64,000 nt of DNA from Mixophyes australis (GCA_036250195.1 JAVHZZ010000011.1:61002919-61066918); one strand, 5' to 3'; counted from the stretch's first letter, positions 9,641 through 21,648 are shown. The notes: a model not told the origin generated them from the sequence alone. Program-made: numbers and translations.

Positions 9641-11290
9641 AACTGTCCTTGTAGTCGGACCAAATCCTGACTAAGCAAGACAGTCACCTAAATTCAGGAC
9701 TGCCCCAACAGATTCAGGACAGTTGGCAGACTGGCCTGCTCTCTTCTACCTGTTCTTGTCACTTTCACCAACTGTGGCTGCTGGTTCTTTAGATCAGTTG
9801 CTACTTGTCTGGATCCTGGAATGTTGCCCTATTTGGAAAAAAGAATGGGTAAATGACATTTAGAAAACTCCAACCAGCCGCAGCATTAAATCAATAACAC
9901 CCACATTTAATAATTAGGCCTCCCTCCAGTCCCAACATTAAAATAATAGTTTTGCCATTTAATAAATAAACCTATTCCCCCCTCCAAACATTCCCAGCAA
10001 TAAATTTACAGCATTTACATTTAATATAGCCATTTCCCACAACCTTTTCCGTCATTAAATAATTAATATTCACATTTAATAAATAACCCTCCTCCCCCAC
10101 ATTCAATTAATAGCCCTAAACCACCCCAGCATTATATTAAAGGTCCTGTCACCCCATCTTAACTTAATAGGCCCCACCAATAAATTAAATTGCCCCACCA
10201 TCACCCCATAAATAAAATAGCACCAATTAAATATTTAGCATCCACCTAAACTCCACCATTATATTAATAGCCTACCTCCCACCAAAGTGTTTTTAGGACT
10301 CCCCTCCCTTCCTTCATATCACACAATATATTAAGACCACCCCACTCCCTTGCACATTCTAGCAATATATACCTCTCTTCCCTCACACATTATAACAGCC
10401 CCCCATCCCTATAGTTTTGTATGGCAGCCCCCCTCTCCCTCCCTATAATTTAATAATAGGCAGCCCCCCATGGTTTAGTATAGCCAGTCCCCCCACCATA
10501 TTTTGGTATAGGCAGTCCCCCCAGGGTTTAGTATGGGCATCCCCCCATAATTTAGTATAGGCAGCCCCCTCCCGTAGTTAAGTATAGGCAGCCCCCCTCC
10601 CTATAGTTTTGCATGACAGCCCCCACTCCTTCCTATAGTTTTGTATGACAGTCCCACCACTCCCTATAGTTTTATATGGCAGCCCCCATCTCACTCCATA
10701 TACTTAAGTATAGGTAGCCCCTCCTCCCTATAGTTAAGTATAGGCAGCCCCTCCTCCCTATAGTTAAGTATAGGCAGCCCCCCCTTCCCCATAATTTAGT
10801 ATAGGCAGCCACCCCTTCCCTATAGTTTAGTATAGGCAGACCCACCTTCCTTATAGTTTAGTATAGGCAGCCCCCCTATAGTTTAGTATAGACAGCCATC
10901 CTTCCCTATAGTTTAGTATAGTCAGACCCCCTCCTTATAATTTAGTATAGGCAGCCCCCTACAGTTTAGTATAGGCAGCCCACCTATAGTTTAGAATAGG
11001 CAGCCCACCTATAATTTAGTATAGGTAGCCACCCCTCCCCTATAGTTTAGCATAGGCAGCCCCTCTCCTTATAGTTTAGTATAGGCAGCCCCTCCTCCCT
11101 ATAGTTCAGTATAGGCAGCCCCCCTTCCTATAGTTTAGTATAGGGCAGCCCTCCCCCCTCCCTATAGTTTAGTATAGGCAGCCCCCCTCCCTATAGTTTA
11201 GTATAGGCAGCCCTCCTCCATATAGTTTAGTATTGGCAGCCCCCCTCCCTATAGTTTAGTATAGGCAGCCCCCCCCCTGCTCACTTATCT
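9641..11290 (+). mobile_element. hAT-A family fragment (nonautonomous)
   Basis: From about 9650 this matches other copies in the window (19740-20560, 43560-44230): the same CTGGATCCTGGAATGTTG stretch and the same run of ATTTAATAA-CCC segments. The terminal inverted repeats were not found, so the ends are approximate. Unlike the other copies it lacks the internal 148-bp hairpin MITE, which suggests an older subfamily. Confidence 0.65.
10400..11277 (+). repeat. C-rich minisatellite inside hAT-A fragment
   Basis: Imperfect tandem repeat of about 25-31 bp around TATAGTTTAGTATAGGCAGC followed by a run of C. Roughly 25-30 units, with variable C-run length. A few related units appear at 44230-44330 in another copy. 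Confidence 0.85.
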
Positions 11291-11660
11291 TTAGCCGCTT
11301 TGGCAGTCGCTCCTCACATCATGCAGACAGGAAGTGAAGTGAGATGCACAGCACTGTGGGACCCCATACAGCTACAGGCATCCTAATGATTGGCTGCCTG
11401 TTGCTGTCCACTTACCACCAATGCTTTTAATTGCTTACCTTCCCGATGCCCCCCACCCGTGCCAGGGGAAGAAAAATTAGGGAAATAAGTGATATACGAT
11501 GCGGCCTCGTTAGGCCACCTGCTTACAGGGAAACTTCCCGGTAAGGCCTATGCCCAATCCTTACCCATTTACATTATCCTGGACACCAAAAGGAAGATTT
11601 TAAGGTTTTTATATAAGATGCCTCTCTAAGTTCAAGGCAGTTCCTAGTCTTTATTCCTGT
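11291..11660. other. GC-richer unassigned stretch
   Basis: No gene seen. It may be the diverged 3' part of the hAT-A fragment, but the end repeat of that family (GGGCCAGTCCGAC) is not recognisable here. Confidence 0.25.
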
Positions 11661-12720
11661 TATATTGCCTTTCGTGGCTTATATCATGTTATTATTATTA
11701 TTCTTTTACACTGTTTGTCACTCGATTATTCTGTTAAACAACATTGTATTTTTCCAGGTGGGCAAGATTAATACCTGCCTGTGCAGTGCACCTCTCTTAA
11801 AAATTAGATTTGCCTTTTGGGCCCCCATTTTCTTTATCTCCCCATCACCCAATCCTGCATACCACTTACCCTAGCCTCTATGGTTAAGCTTCATTCTTTA
11901 AATGTCCAGGGCCTTAATTCCCCGAAATGATTGATTCTTCCTTTACAAAGCAGATGTGGCGGTGCTCCAAGAAACCCACTTCTCTTCTAGGACTCCCCCT
12001 TACCCTCCGCGATCACCGCTACCCTCTCTGCTATTCAGGCAATGGCTTTCTTAAACTCAATGGCGTAGCCATCCTTTTTATCTCTAAGACCTCATTTGCC
12101 CTCGCCCATAAGTAGAAACATAAATAGGGCCGGTTTCTGATTTTAACAAGGATTTTGGAGTATAAGTTAATAACACCTGTCTCCCTTTACGCCCCCAACT
12201 CCTGGTAGATCCCCTTTCTCAAAACTGTTCTACAGGAAGTACTGAAGGTCCGTACTAGTAGCTTCAAATTGCTGAGGGACTTTAATTTGATCCTGGATCC
12301 CTGACTAGACCTGCCCCCCCCGGGCTAAACCACCCTCAGATACCGCAGGCCCCTCCCTGGATTTCTGTAAATTATTAGCGGAATACAATCTTCTGACGCA
12401 TGGCAAGCCTTTTCCCCGGGACAAAGGACTACACTTTTCACTCACATGTCCACAACACCTACTCTCACATAGACCTGACACTTACTGAATAATGCTCCCT
12501 ACAGTACTTAAGTTCATCTCTATCTTCCTGATTTCTTGTTTGGACCACTCCCCGCTGCTGTGCACATGGTCCCTGTCCACTTGGATAATCTCCTCCCGGG
12601 CCGTGGAGCCTCCCCAACTATCTCCTTATCAATTTAAAACTGCCTTACAGAATGCCCTTACTTTATAGACAGATACTAACGAACCTGAGAACACCTCCCT
12701 ATTTACATACTAATGCACAC
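11660..12720 (+). pseudogene. L1-clade LINE ORF2, endonuclease part (LINE-1a)
   Basis: Plus-strand start of a LINE ORF2. It shows LHSLNVQGLNSPK near 11886-11925, ADVAVLQETHFSSR across a frame change near 11951-11995, then NGFLKLNGVAILFISK to about 12090 and a FNLILDP-like stretch near 12280. These are the first blocks of the AP-endonuclease domain that nicks target DNA. Stops and frame shifts show it is dead. The reading stops at 12720, where a second LINE has inserted, and resumes at 17607. Confidence 0.75.
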
Positions 12721-13077
12721 TTAAGGCGGTTCTTTTTTTTTTTTTTTAAATCTGTTTATTTTCGACAACAACAGGAACATAAAGTGAAAAACAATTGGCA
12801 TTAGATATTGGACTTCTAAATAAAAATGACATTATCACATACAATTTATATAGCTAAAAAATAGAGTTTATACATGTGCTGCTAAATATATTCGTAGAGT
12901 AGGGAGCATGTTCCGAAATAATTTATTGCAAAGGGAAAGGGGCTGGTAAAAGAAGACAAGATGTCCATCTAGGGCAGAGTTATCTGTACCGCTACCGCCT
13001 CAAGGGGGTAAAAGAGACAATACTTTCTGAGAAAGAAGAAAAATACTTAAATGTCAAGAAGTGAGGAAGTGGCTCAA

Positions 13078-14260
13078 CTAGTACCAGGTAATGGAGTGTG
13101 ATAAAATGTGTACCATGAATCCCATTGTCTTATGAAAGTTTAAAACCTTATCCTTTAAAGGGCTTGTGATGTACTCCATCGACACTATATACCACACCTG
13201 AGAGATCACCGCCTGGAGAAATGGAGGGGATGAGGATTTCCAATCTACAGCAATTTGTAAGCGGGTAGCTGCACAGACGTGTTGTACAAGTTTGTCCCTA
13301 TGTTTATCAATGGTTTTCACAGGAGAGCCGAATAAAGTCTTTGTAATCGTGTGGGAACTAGATACCAACGTGTGCAAACTTTGAATGCGTTTTCCCTGAT
13401 TGAGGTGTTAATTGATACCTTAGATACCTTGAGCCTCAGTTTAGACCAACCCTCCTTGTCCAAAGTCTTCTGAGTGTCACTCTCCCATGTTGTCTCGAAC
13501 GGTTCCAAGGTCTCAGTGGTCGGTGATAAGATATCATGGTATATGAGGGACACCAATCCTGGGAAACCAACTCGGCGCATGCAAAATTTCTTGAAGGAGG
13601 TAGGTTTCCGCAATTTGGAGGATTTGCATTGGGCCTGGATAAACCCTCTTATTTGAATGTAGGAGAAATGCAAGGAAGACGGGAGGCCCGCTCTTTCACT
13701 AAGATCAGAAAATGTGCGTGGAGCATATTCCCACAGAATGTGTTAAAATTGGGTTATAGCTGCTCTCTGCTGGGTGTGATATACGAGATTGAAATCCCTG
13801 GAGGGAATGCCGGATAGTGCCAAAGTGGAGTAAGAGGTGAAGGGAATGTAGCGATGTCTGCCTTCTTCCTGATAAGTTTGTCCCATATGTTTAGCGTTAA
13901 TTGTATAGTGGGGTGATAGTATCCCGAGGCTGGTCTCTGGGTACGTGGAAGCCAAGGAAGGTATTGTAGAATGTGGTCGGGTGTTAGTACATTCTCTAAG
14001 TCTACCAATCTCTTTTTCTTTTCCTGGGGTTGTATGCCAGGAGATAATGTGGCTGAGGTTGATTGCCTGGTAGTAATGTTCAAAAATTGGCAGCCCGTAC
14101 CACCCAGATACAGCCAGTTTGGCAAAGCAGGAGCGCCGAAGTCGTGCCACACGAATTCTCCACATATCTGTTGTAGGGAGGACAGGAAAGTCCTCGGAAC
14201 TGAGATCGGGAGTGTTTGAAATAGGTATAAAACCTTGGGGAGGACATTCATTTTTATCAC
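13078..14260 (-). pseudogene. LINE-1b ORF2, C-terminal region
   Basis: Three overlapping minus-strand frames cover the region after the RT: IKMNVLPKVLYLFQTLPI at about 14206-14260, then WYLVPTRLQRLYS near 13325-13365, then the tail to 13078. The block with KMN-LP-LYLFQ-LPI is typical of L1-type ORF2 after the thumb. Frame changes near 13750 and 13340 break it. Confidence 0.72.
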
Positions 14261-14839
14261 ATTTATTCTACCAAACCACGAGATGTAGAGGGTATCCTAT
14301 TTGATTAAGTCCCTTTTGATTGTGTCTAAAAGTGGGATATAGTTAGTTTGGAAAAGTGTGTTGTAATCCTTGGTGATGAGTATCCCTAGGTAACGTAGAG
14401 ATTTGGGGCGTCTTTAAAATGCAAATTTAGTCTTGAGTATTGAGTTTATTGCATCCGATCCCTGAAGGGCAAGGGCTTCTGACTTAGAGTTATTAATTTT
14501 ATAATTTGAGACTGAGCCATTTTCCTTAAGTAAGTTGGGAAGTGAGATTATGGGGGTTGGAGAGCATTAACAAGACATCATCCGCAAATAAGGACAGTTT
14601 AAAATGTTGAGGTCCTATTTGAAGCCCCAGATTATCTGAATTCCGGCAAATTGCTGTTGCTAGGGGTTCTATACAAAGGGCATAGATTAGAGGCGATCAA
14701 GGGCATCCCTGTCTTGTACCGTTTTTAAGGGGAAGGCGGAAGACAGTAACCCTTTGGTCAGTACAGATGAAGAGGGGCGATGATAGAGAGCTTGAATAGC
14801 GGTGAGAAAGGCTCCTTGGAAGCCAAAGTGTCTAAGTGT
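14261..14839 (-). pseudogene. LINE-1b ORF2, RT palm with FADD
   Basis: Minus-strand RT core. The catalytic LFADDVLL motif lies at about 14571-14595 (the two Asp codons at about 14578-14583). A GTRQGCP-like stretch just upstream in reading order, near 14700-14725, is broken by a stop. An inserted LINE tail at 14840-15127 separates this from the N-terminal RT blocks. Confidence 0.75.
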
Positions 14840-15127
14840 CTCCCCTTAGATTTTACGCTCCTTCAAGCAGGGCCTCCTCTTCTCCTGTTCTCCACCACCT
14901 TAACTCTGCTCTCCAGCTCCTTGTCTCTTCTGTGAGGCCCTTCTACCCCTCTCTCTACCCCCGGGGGCTCTCACCCTTCATCTAGCTGTACTTTGAGATC
15001 CCGAGTTACTGTGCTTTTTGTTAACTGTTCCGTGCTGTCTCACCCTGTACCGTGTTTCTGTCTGTCCCTGTGCGGCGCTACGGAGACCTAGTGGCGCCCT
15101 ATAAATAAATATTGATAATAATAATAA
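14840..15127 (+). mobile_element. Short LINE/SINE 3' tail inserted in LINE-1b
   Basis: A 288-bp piece ending GGCGCCCTATAAATAAATAT followed by an (ATA)n microsatellite, a 3' tail type seen on CR1/L2-like LINEs and the SINEs they mobilise. The target duplication TAAGTGT is at 14833-14839 and 15128-15134. It sits inside the RT domain of LINE-1b. Confidence 0.68.
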
Positions 15128-15134
15128 TAAGTGT

Positions 15135-15998
15135 GCGGAACATGAAGGACCACGAAAGCCTGTCGAAGGCCTTCTCCGTGTCTAGAGCTAGGATGACCAA
15201 GGAAACTTTATTAACTTTGTTGTTGTGTGCGATGATGGCTATAGTTCTCCTTGTGTTGTCCAGGGCTTGTCTGGTGGGAACAAAGCCTACCTGGTTGGGA
15301 AAAATTAAAGATATTAGGTGGAAGTTTAGACGAGTAGCTAATACCTTGGCAAATAGTTTTATATCCGCATTGAGAAGTGAGATTGGGCGATAATTGGTGG
15401 AACACGTCGGGTCCTTGTTTGGTTTTGGAATGACAACTATAGTAGATCGTGTGGTTTCGTTATGGAATGCCCCTCCCTGCATTATGTGGTTATACATCGA
15501 AATAAATTGAGGCATTAGTTCTTTGGAAAATATCTTATAATATGACATCATAAATCAATCAGGGCCTGGGGCCTTAGAGCTCTTCTGGGATTTGAGGGCC
15601 AATGTTACTTCCTTTTTTGTGATCTCACAGTTGAGGGCGGTTATCTGCGACGGGGAAAGCGTGGGTAGAGAGCATTTATCCAGATAGGTGTTTATCGAGT
15701 GGGTTTCTGGGTCAGGGGGGAACTGTGCAGGGTGGAGGTTGTACAGAGCCTCGTAATAGGATCGGAATGTGTTGTTGAAAACTCTTGGGTAAAAGGACAA
15801 GGCTTCTTTTTTATCCCTAATTGAGGGAATGGCCTGCGAGACGCGTTTTGCCCTAAGCCTGTTGGCCAGTATTCTGTCCGCCTTGACTCCCCGTTTATAA
15901 AATGTCTGCTTTAACCATCTAAGTTGGCGTTCCATTTGCTCTGCATCGTTTGGATCTCTCCCCTGATTTTTTGTATACTTTGGAATAGTGTAGGGCAA
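15135..15998 (-). pseudogene. LINE-1b ORF2, RT N-terminal blocks
   Basis: Minus-strand frames 15555-15998 and 15135-15551. Landmarks: SSKAPGPD near 15560-15585, VVIPKPNKDP, NYRPISLLNADIKLFAKVLA, FPNQVGFVPTRQALDN, and LALDTEKAFDRLSW near 15150-15190. This is the standard order of L1-type RT blocks 0 to 3. One frame change near 15553 splits the two parts. Confidence 0.85.
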
Positions 15999-16974
15999 TG
16001 AGTCTGCTTGTGTAGATTTTCAAGATCTCTGAGTCGGTCAGACAATTGATGGAGTGTCAGAGAGCATTCTTTTTTCCGCCTGGAAGCAAACTGAATAATC
16101 TTCCCCCGTATAACTGCCTTATGGGCCTCCAAAATTGTGGACATAGGGACCTCCGGATCAGAATTTAACGTGAAGTACTGTATGATGAAGGCCGAAAAGG
16201 TCTTAAGTTTAAGGAGCATCTCATTTAGTTTCCACGAGCTCCGTCCCCGAGGGATTTGAAGGAGTTTGAGCATCAGTGATAGGATGGAGTGGTCAGACCA
16301 TGTATTTGGTATGATGTTCGCCGAAGTAATGCGCCGAAACATATGTGCGCAGCTCAGAAACATATCGATATGCGAGTAGGTTTTATGTGGGAAGGAATAT
16401 AATGTGTAATCGCGGGAGGTTTGATATAATGCACGCCAGATATCAAAGAGACCAGCCTCGGTCACCTGTGTTTGAAGGGTTTTCGTATGGGGTGGTGTCT
16501 TGGGGATAGGTCTGGAAGCCGACTTATCCAGGGAAGGTGACGTAACCGTATTAAAATCACCTCCTAGGAGAACCAGCCCTCTGCATATATGATGTAGTGG
16601 AGAAAAAAAGTGGAGACAAAAGGCTGACTGACCTGTGTTGGGTGCATAGGCATTGGTGAATGTGATGTCTAAGTGTCCGATCTTCCCTGTGAGTATGAGG
16701 AAGCGGCCCTCCGGGTCCTCCTTGGTTTCTGATAAGACGAAGGGAATAGAGCAACGAAACATAATTAACACTCTGTTTTTCTTTGAAGAGTGAGAGGCGT
16801 AGTACACCATGAAGAAGCAACGCGAGGACAAGGAGGGGTGGCCTCCAGCTTTGAAGTGAGATTCCTGTAAGAAGATAACATCACTGTTAAGCTTGTGAAT
16901 GGTGTTATATAACATAAATCGTTTTTGGGGGTGTTAAGTCCCTTGACGTTTAGTGATAAGATTGTAATTGTCAT
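15911..16974 (-). pseudogene. LINE-1b ORF2, endonuclease domain
   Basis: Largely readable AP-endonuclease that nicks the target to prime reverse transcription. Order: ITILSLNVKGLNTPK at the start (about 16930-16974), DVIFLQESHF, FTNAYAPN, VLLGGDFNTV, YSHIDMFL, and WSDHSILSL near 16290-16320. The Glu of QES, the Asp/Asn of GDFN and the SDH motif are all present. One frame change near 16910 separates the first 20 codons. From 15911 to 16915 it is open, which makes LINE-1b the younger of the two LINEs. Confidence 0.87.
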
Positions 16975-17593
16975 GACTGGTGTGTAAGAATTTCTTTATG
17001 AAAATAAAGTAAATAGTAGAGAAGTGGAGTGTGTTGACAGTAAGTATGGAAAGGTGGACAGAATGAGGTAGATTAGCAGAGAGAATAATATAAGGAAGTA
17101 CAGAGGGAGAAGAGGAATGAGTGGAATGGGGAAATAGGGCAGAGATGACAAGGAGGGGGGGGGGGGTTGGAGATGGGAAAAGGGTGTAGGCCAAAACCTC
17201 ACGTCAGAGGGGTGGCCTACAAGGGAAGTGCCTAAAGAGTAAAGTAGTAGTAAACTAGGTGGGTAGCACCTATATGACGTATTACTATAGGGCACTAGAT
17301 GTGGGAGAGCAGCTAAACAAAGATTGTGTATGAAATGTGAAGCCTGAAGACCTCCCTGAGTGTGTGGGGGTCAAGGCCTGGAGTGATGTGGTCCTCTGCC
17401 TGTCCAAGGGAGAAACAAAATACTATCGAACAAACATTAACTAGGAGCAGCATAAAAGTGAATTAACAACATACAATTGACAAGGACATATAGTTGTTTA
17501 ATAAATCAATAACAAGCAACATGAATTCATAAACATGAGATAACATTCAAACTATTTAGAGTTATTAAGGCGGTTAGAGTTATTTATTAACTA
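16975..17593 (-). other. LINE-1b sequence upstream of ORF2
   Basis: Purine-rich on the plus strand, with a G-run at about 17155-17166. It has no readable ORF1. It is probably the region between ORF1 and ORF2 before the 5' truncation. Confidence 0.45.
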
Positions 17594-17606
17594 TTAAGGC
17601 GGTTCT

Positions 17607-19501
17607 GTGGGGGACAGCAATACAAACAGGATGTAAACTAAAAAAGGCAAATGTTTTCCTCCAGCAGAAATTCAAAACCAAGCTTTCAACCTTGTAGACC
17701 AGTAACAAATCCTGCCCCTTTCGAACACTGAAACCTGAGTTAACCCCATTAGGCAACAGCTGCAAACCCTTATCATCATCATCACCAACTTCTTATCATC
17801 ATTAACGCCTTCTCCAGGCCCATACACAGGCTGCTCTTTCCTATCTCCACCACAGATTCTACACTACTGGTAATAAAGCGGGACGAATGCTAACGAGAAA
17901 GATCAGGAGTAAACGGACCAGGAACAGGATCCACCATATGTCCACCCTACAGAGTTTAAAAATCTCAAACCCACATGATATTGCCTTTGCCAAGTACTAA
18001 ACTCAAAGGCGATGCAGCCACTCTACAACCCTCCCCTACCCACATTCATGACTTCCTCCTCTCTCTTAATCTCCCCTTTCTGGATGGTGATACCTTGCAA
18101 TCCTTGAACATCCCATGGACTTCCCTGGAAATCCTTGACGTGATAAATGGCCTCCCAAAATGCAAGGCCCCTGGCTCTGATGGCTATAGTAATGATTTCT
18201 ATACTACGCTCAAGAAAGACCTTGTTTCCATATTGGTTGATTTATGCAATGCTGGCACTGACTGCAGTGGGTACTCGGAGGAGATGCTTGAAGCTCAGGT
18301 CATGACGATCCCAAAACCAGGCAAAGATGCTGCCAACTGCAGTAACTATCAGCCGATAGATCTCCTTTACAAGGACCTCAAGCTTTATGCCAAGTTCATA
18401 GGCAACAGGGTCCATTTGCTCATCCTCACCTTAATTCACCCTGATCAGGTGGCTTTTATCATGGGGCAGCAAGCCTAGGACAACACGAGGAGAGTGCTTA
18501 ATATTGTTGAATATATATTGAGAGCCAGGGTGAGTTGTTGGTGCTTTCTCTGGATGTGGAGAAGGCATTCAACAGACTCCACTGGGACTATATGCACCAA
18601 GTCTTGCTGAGGTTTAATTTCACTGGTAATATTATGAAGGCGAACCTCACAATTTACTGACCATGGTCTTTGCTCATATGCGGAAAATGCCAGTCTCTTC
18701 CTGTACAGTCCGGTGACCTCATTATTGGAGTTACACCAAATCATAGATGGGTACAGTCGGGCATCATACTACAAGTTAAACACAACCAAAACTGAAGCCC
18801 TCCCCCTTAAAATTCCTATAGACGTTCTGACTCTTGAAATCCAGCTTTAAATATGCCTTTAAAGACCAGTCTCCATCTTACCTTGGGATCCATATCCCGA
18901 CGAACATCTCAGCAGTCTTTAATATTAATATCCACCACTGCTTGCAAATTTCACCAAGTTATCTTCCTCATGGATGGGCTACAAGGTGTCCTGGCTAGAT
19001 AGAGTAGTGACATTTAAGATGTTGCTCTCCAAACTTATGTATGTATTTAGAACAATTCCCTATTTGCTTAAATATATCTGGAGGGGCAAACCTTCCAGAC
19101 TATCTTTTGCCCGAATAGCACTCCCTAGGATGCAAGGCAGACTTGCCCTACATAACTTGGCAAAATTCCAGGAAGCAGCATGTATCCTATCCCAGGTCAG
19201 AGACTGGGCGCTCCCAACCCACTACAAGACCTGCGTGGATTCTTACCTATATAAGTCCTGATTTGGCTCCCTCGCGTCCTGAGATCACATTCCACGCCCC
19301 ATACATGGCGAACTTAAGGACGTTGGGAACTTCCACAGATTCAGTTCCCCCGACAAGAAATCTCCCTTTTTCTACTGTTTATAAAGTCATTCCCGACTTG
19401 GACTTATCCAATTGGCTCTCCAAGGGCTACCTCTCCCTCGCACACTTGTTTAACGCTGGGGGTCTCTGCTCCTTTGTGCGATTGCAGAAGAGATTTGGCC
19501 T
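17607..19501 (+). pseudogene. LINE-1a ORF2, middle part
   Basis: Continues the LINE split at 12733. An open 167-codon frame (17975-18478) gives the RT N-terminal blocks: APGSDGYSNDFY, VMTIPKPGKDAANCSNYQPI, DLKLYAKFIGNRVHLLIL, HPDQVAFIMGQQA. The block with the catalytic FADD is missing: after EKAFNRLHWDY near 18560-18600 the reading jumps, so the RT core is deleted. It resumes near 18960 with FKMLLSKLMYVFRTIPYLLKY and runs to FVRLQKRFGL at 19501, where a hAT element interrupts it. Confidence 0.82.
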
Positions 19502-19783
19502 CAGTGTCGGACTGGGGCATAAAGGGCCCACCGGGGAATGCAACACTAGGGGCCCACCAAAGGTGGTGTGGTCAGCCATCATAGAGGCCCACCTCTATCA
19601 CACCACACCACACCACACCAGACACTAGAGGGGGAGTGGTCAGTCCAAGAAGGACATCTAGCACCTTAGTGCAGTATATAAAGTACATAAAGAATGCAGT
19701 GTGTGTATAAAGAATACACAGTCTTGAACTGCCCCTTAGATTGGGCAGAACAGTCACCAAAAATCAGGATTGTCCCACTAGAC

Positions 19784-19931
19784 CAGGATTGGCTAACCTG
19801 TGGCACTCCAGGTGTTGTGAAACTACAAGCCCCAGCATGCTTTGCCAATATATAGCAGCTTATTGCTGTAAGGGTATGGCTCGGACTTATAGTTTCACAA
19901 CACCTGGAGTACCACAGGTTAGCCAAGCCTG
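19784..19931 (+). mobile_element. hAT MITE (hairpin) inside hAT-A
   Basis: 148-bp foldback: CAGGATTGGCTAACCTGTGG at one end pairs with CCACAGGTTAGCCAAGCCTG at the other. The 8-bp duplication CACTAGAC is at 19776-19783 and 19932-19939. The same insertion with the same duplication is found in the copies at 43597-43743 and 24401-24738, so it predates their spread. Confidence 0.88.
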
Positions 19932-20579
19932 CACTAGACTCAGATCATTTGACAGACTGTCCTACCTGTTGTTGTCACTTTTACCACCTGTGGCTGCTGG
20001 TTTCTTTAGTTGGGGCTTGTCTGGATCCTGGAATGTTGAGGGCCCTATTTGGAAAAAATAATGGGTACATTTAGAAACGCCAACCATCCCTGCCATTAAA
20101 TCAACAGCACCCACATTTAATAATTAGGCCTCCCTTCAGTCCCAACATTAAAATAATAGTACTCACATTAAATAAATAGACCCATTTCCCTCCAACTAAC
20201 CCCAGCAAAAATGAATATCATTTACGTTTAATATTACCATTTCTCACAACCATCCCCAGGATTAAATCATTCTTATTCACATTTAATAAAGAGCCCTCCT
20301 CCACAAACTCAGCCCCACATTCAATTAATAGCCCCATAACACCCCAGCATTAAATCAAAGGTCCTGTCACCCCATCCTAATTTAATAGGCCCCACTATTA
20401 AATTAAATAGCTCACCAATAAATTAAATTTCCCCATCAAGCCACAAATAAAATAGCACCCATTAGCCCCCACCTAATCTTCACCATTAAATTAATAGCCT
20501 ACCTCCCACCATTACACTATTAAGACAGCACTCCTCCCTTACCTTATATCACACATTATATTAAGAACCCCCATTCCCT

Positions 20580-20872
20580 CACACAGCATAGCAGGCCCCT
20601 CACTTTCAATCACACACACAGTATAGCAAGGCCCTCCATTCTCACATACACACAGTATAGCAGGCCCTCCCTTCACACACACACACACACACACACATAC
20701 ACACACACACAGTATAGCAGCCCCCACCTTCTCCCACACACACACAGTATAGCAGGGCCCCCTTCCCTACACACACACATACACACACAGTATAGCAGCC
20801 CCCACCTTCTCCCACACACACAGTATAGCAGGGCCCTCCATTCTCACATACACACAGTATAGCAGCCCCCCC

Positions 20873-20927
<55 letters not shown>

Positions 20928-21245
20928 AGCAGGGGCCTCCATTCTCTCTCACACACAGTATAGCAGGGGCCTCCATTCTCTCTCACACACAGTATAGCAG
21001 GGGCCTCCATTCTCTCACACACACAGTATAGCAAGGGCCTCCATTCTCTCTCACACACAGTATAGCAGGGGCCTCCATTCTCTCACACACAGTATAGCAG
21101 TGGCCTCCATTCTCTCTCACACACAGTATAGCAGGGCCCCCATTCTCTCTCACACACAGTATAGCAGGGGCCTCCATTCTCTCACACACACAGTATAGCA
21201 GGGGCCTCCATTCTGTCACACACACAGTATAACACACACACTCCC
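20580..21245 (+). repeat. CA-rich minisatellite in hAT-A
   Basis: About 15 units of 30-45 bp, each with ACACACAGTATAGCAG followed by a GGCCTCCATTCTCTC-like segment, and with two long (CA)n runs near 20671-20710 and 20875-20922. On the minus strand it reads as repetitive pseudo-protein, which I treat as chance. Confidence 0.88.
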
Positions 21246-21648
21246 CCACCCCTAATGTTATACTATACTTCTATCTTAGTCAAGATGTTTGGAAAGCCTG
21301 CCAACAAATATGCAACAATATAAACAACTGGTTAAACTAAGTATTACTTACCCAAAAGTTGATAGCTGCAGCCTCTCTGCTCTTCTCCCTTCAGCGGCGG
21401 CGGGAACATCAGCTGACAGGGGGAGGGGGCAGGTCACATGATCGCATGTGAAAGATGACTGGCTGTGAGTGACAGCCAGTCATCTGCAGCAGCGGGGACG
21501 CCGGAGAGGACTGCAAGCACCCTGGTGTAAACAACGGGCCTCCAGGTAAGCTCCGCCCACATCAAAAAGGGGGTGTGGCCGTAAGGTAGCCGGGCCTACC
21601 GGTAATTTTACCGGTAGTCCGCTGGGCCAGTCCGACGCTGTTTGGCCT

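Larger units (their letters stand above)
12734..17593 (-). mobile_element. L1-clade LINE on the minus strand (LINE-1b)
   Basis: A LINE inserted in opposite orientation into LINE-1a. Its 3' tail is the poly(T) at 12734-12747. The 13-bp target duplication TTAAGGCGGTTCT is at 12721-12733 and 17594-17606. A further partial copy of the same motif at 17565-17575 marks a rearranged 5' junction. It keeps ORF2 from its start at about 16974 to its end at about 13080. No ORF1 is visible, so it is 5' truncated. Confidence 0.88.
19502..21640 (+). mobile_element. hAT-A element, complete, nonautonomous
   Basis: Starts CAGTGTCGGACTGGGGC and ends GGGCCAGTCCGACGCTG, inverted ends of about 16 bp. The perfect 8-bp target duplication TTTGGCCT is at 19494-19501 and 21641-21648, diagnostic of the hAT superfamily. 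It has no transposase. Inside are a hairpin MITE (19784-19931), AT-rich segments and a long CA-based minisatellite. It was inserted in the C-terminal coding part of LINE-1a, whose reading resumes at 21649. Confidence 0.93.

Noticed and set aside
20539..21249. Cys/Val-rich minus-strand frames
   Set aside because: Translation of CA repeats and minisatellite units in hAT-A.
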